The notes under the pieces are model-generated. The model was not told the origin of the DNA. It saw nothing but the letters and a program-made list of their open reading frames with translations, and searched no databases. A DNA stretch of 64,000 bases from JAAXGI01 sp965206975. Its GTDB lineage: Bacteria; Gemmatimonadota; Gemmatimonadetes; Longimicrobiales; Gaopeijiaceae. A program made the position numbers and the translations under genes. Shown here in pieces: positions 63,540 to 64,000 of the stretch; the stretch's first letter is position 1, and every line of letters begins with the position of its first letter. The DNA lies in NCBI GenBank assembly GCA_965206975.1, contig OZ242253.1:496001-560000 (forward strand). Reading direction: 5' to 3'.

Positions 63540-63999
63540 TCAAAAGCATTCAGCGATCAGCTGGCATTGGTCACCGTGTTGCGGATGGTGTCTACCAAGT
63601 GAGCTCGATGTGCTCTTGCCTCTCCGAGAGGGTAGGCAGTGAACGAACGTGGTCCATCGGTCGAGAGCAAGGGTCCGATGCCAGGAACGAAAGACTGGGT
63701 TCACTCCGTGATTTCGGTCGCCTTGCCGGCCAATTCCGGCCTCGCCCAGCTTCACAAAAAGGAACATCGTCGGGTCCATCGCCCACGCGACGTAGGTCGT
63801 GAAGTCTCCGAGGCTGGAGGGATCGGGTAGGCCTGAGAGGGCCGATGCGCGGCCGGAAGTGGAGATGCCCATCCTGGGTTACGGCAGGGCTGAACGGAGA
63901 GGGCTCCAAGGCGAGCTCCACGACACCCGCGACGCCGGGCGAAGCCATGAGCTCGATACAGTAGAGGTCGCGGACGGCGGTCGCTAGGTTGCTCCGCAT
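63540..63999 (-). pseudogene. Degraded fragment of a secreted/oxidase-associated protein gene at the window edge
   Basis: Two minus-strand frames join into one protein-like pattern: CIELMASPGVAGVVELALEP, then SPFSPAVTQDGHLHF in the first, and ALSGLPDPSSLGDFTTYVAW followed by MDPTMFLFVKLGEAG in the second. This resembles an extracytoplasmic beta-domain found next to multicopper oxidases in some environmental bacteria; the family is only tentatively recalled. A frameshift lies near 63850 and the 3' part has decayed. The 5' end may be outside the window. Nothing was seen in 63375-63539. Confidence 0.4.
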
Positions 64000-64000
64000 C

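Noticed and set aside
1..64000. CRISPR arrays, rRNA genes or complete tRNA genes
   Set aside because: None seen by eye on either strand; only a tRNA-Ile 3' half is present.

Overview
The window is GC-rich, densely packed bacterial DNA. Gene content and style fit an environmental Gemmatimonadota-like bacterium or a relative: long tightly overlapping operons, Tat-exported single-domain enzymes, a PQQ dehydrogenase and System I cytochrome c maturation. That phylum call is inference; no rRNA gene is present. The window splits into a mobile, decaying left end (1-21.5 kb), a compact housekeeping core (21.5-49.2 kb), an accessory/metabolic stretch (49.2-62 kb), and a second mobile patch at the right edge.

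Left end (1-18.9 kb). This looks like the inner part and one boundary of an integrative conjugative element. A minus-strand type IV secretion operon (VirB2-VirB3-VirB4-VirB9-VirB10-VirB5, i.e. TrbC-D-E-G-I-J) is followed upstream by an AlpA-like regulator facing an S24-type repressor, with a 19-bp palindrome between them. Next come a lower-GC P-loop NTPase gene cut by an IS3-type element, which is itself interrupted by an IS481-like element, then a NYN-nuclease remnant and an IS256-type element. The IS256 element has fused to the end of an inositol-phosphate locus: XRE/ImmA regulator, inositol monophosphatase, and an IPCT-DIPPS-type fusion. The stretch closes with two ~125-bp direct repeats around a broken fmdB gene and the 3' half of a tRNA-Ile(GAU) gene at 18868-18912, the expected footprint of a tRNA-integrating element. 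Many genes here (virB4, virB10, the repressor, fmdB, the IS481 and first IS256 transposases) carry single frameshifts, so the element looks immobile, unless these are assembly errors.

Core. A minus-strand operon runs alaS - small gene - cpsB-like phosphatase - cca - rarA - hflX - pdxJ - flippase-like membrane protein - ispE, with start/stop overlaps at most junctions. recA lies just upstream of alaS. Divergent from recA is a plus-strand cluster: FAD disulfide oxidoreductase, TVP38/TMEM64 protein and two small glycosyltransferase-like enzymes of the families annotated with arsenosugar or rSAM/selenodomain loci. Converging on it is a second long minus-strand block: glmM, glmS - dtd - maf - glpK and ccmE-F-(zinc-ribbon CcmI-like)-A-B-C-D. 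CcmE carries CxxxY rather than HxxxY, a less common heme-chaperone variant.

Right part. Two adjacent plus-strand genes (amino-acid permease, exported methyltransferase) are each frameshifted. Citramalate synthase (isoleucine pathway) is intact. Three minus-strand genes encode Tat-exported proteins: an alpha/beta hydrolase, a histone-deacetylase-like amidohydrolase and an NHL beta-propeller. A PQQ alcohol dehydrogenase converges on a BtuB-like TonB receptor that has a cobalamin riboswitch in its leader. A GNAT gene precedes a second, intact and oppositely oriented IS256 copy with a clean 8-bp target duplication. The last few hundred bases hold a degraded gene fragment.
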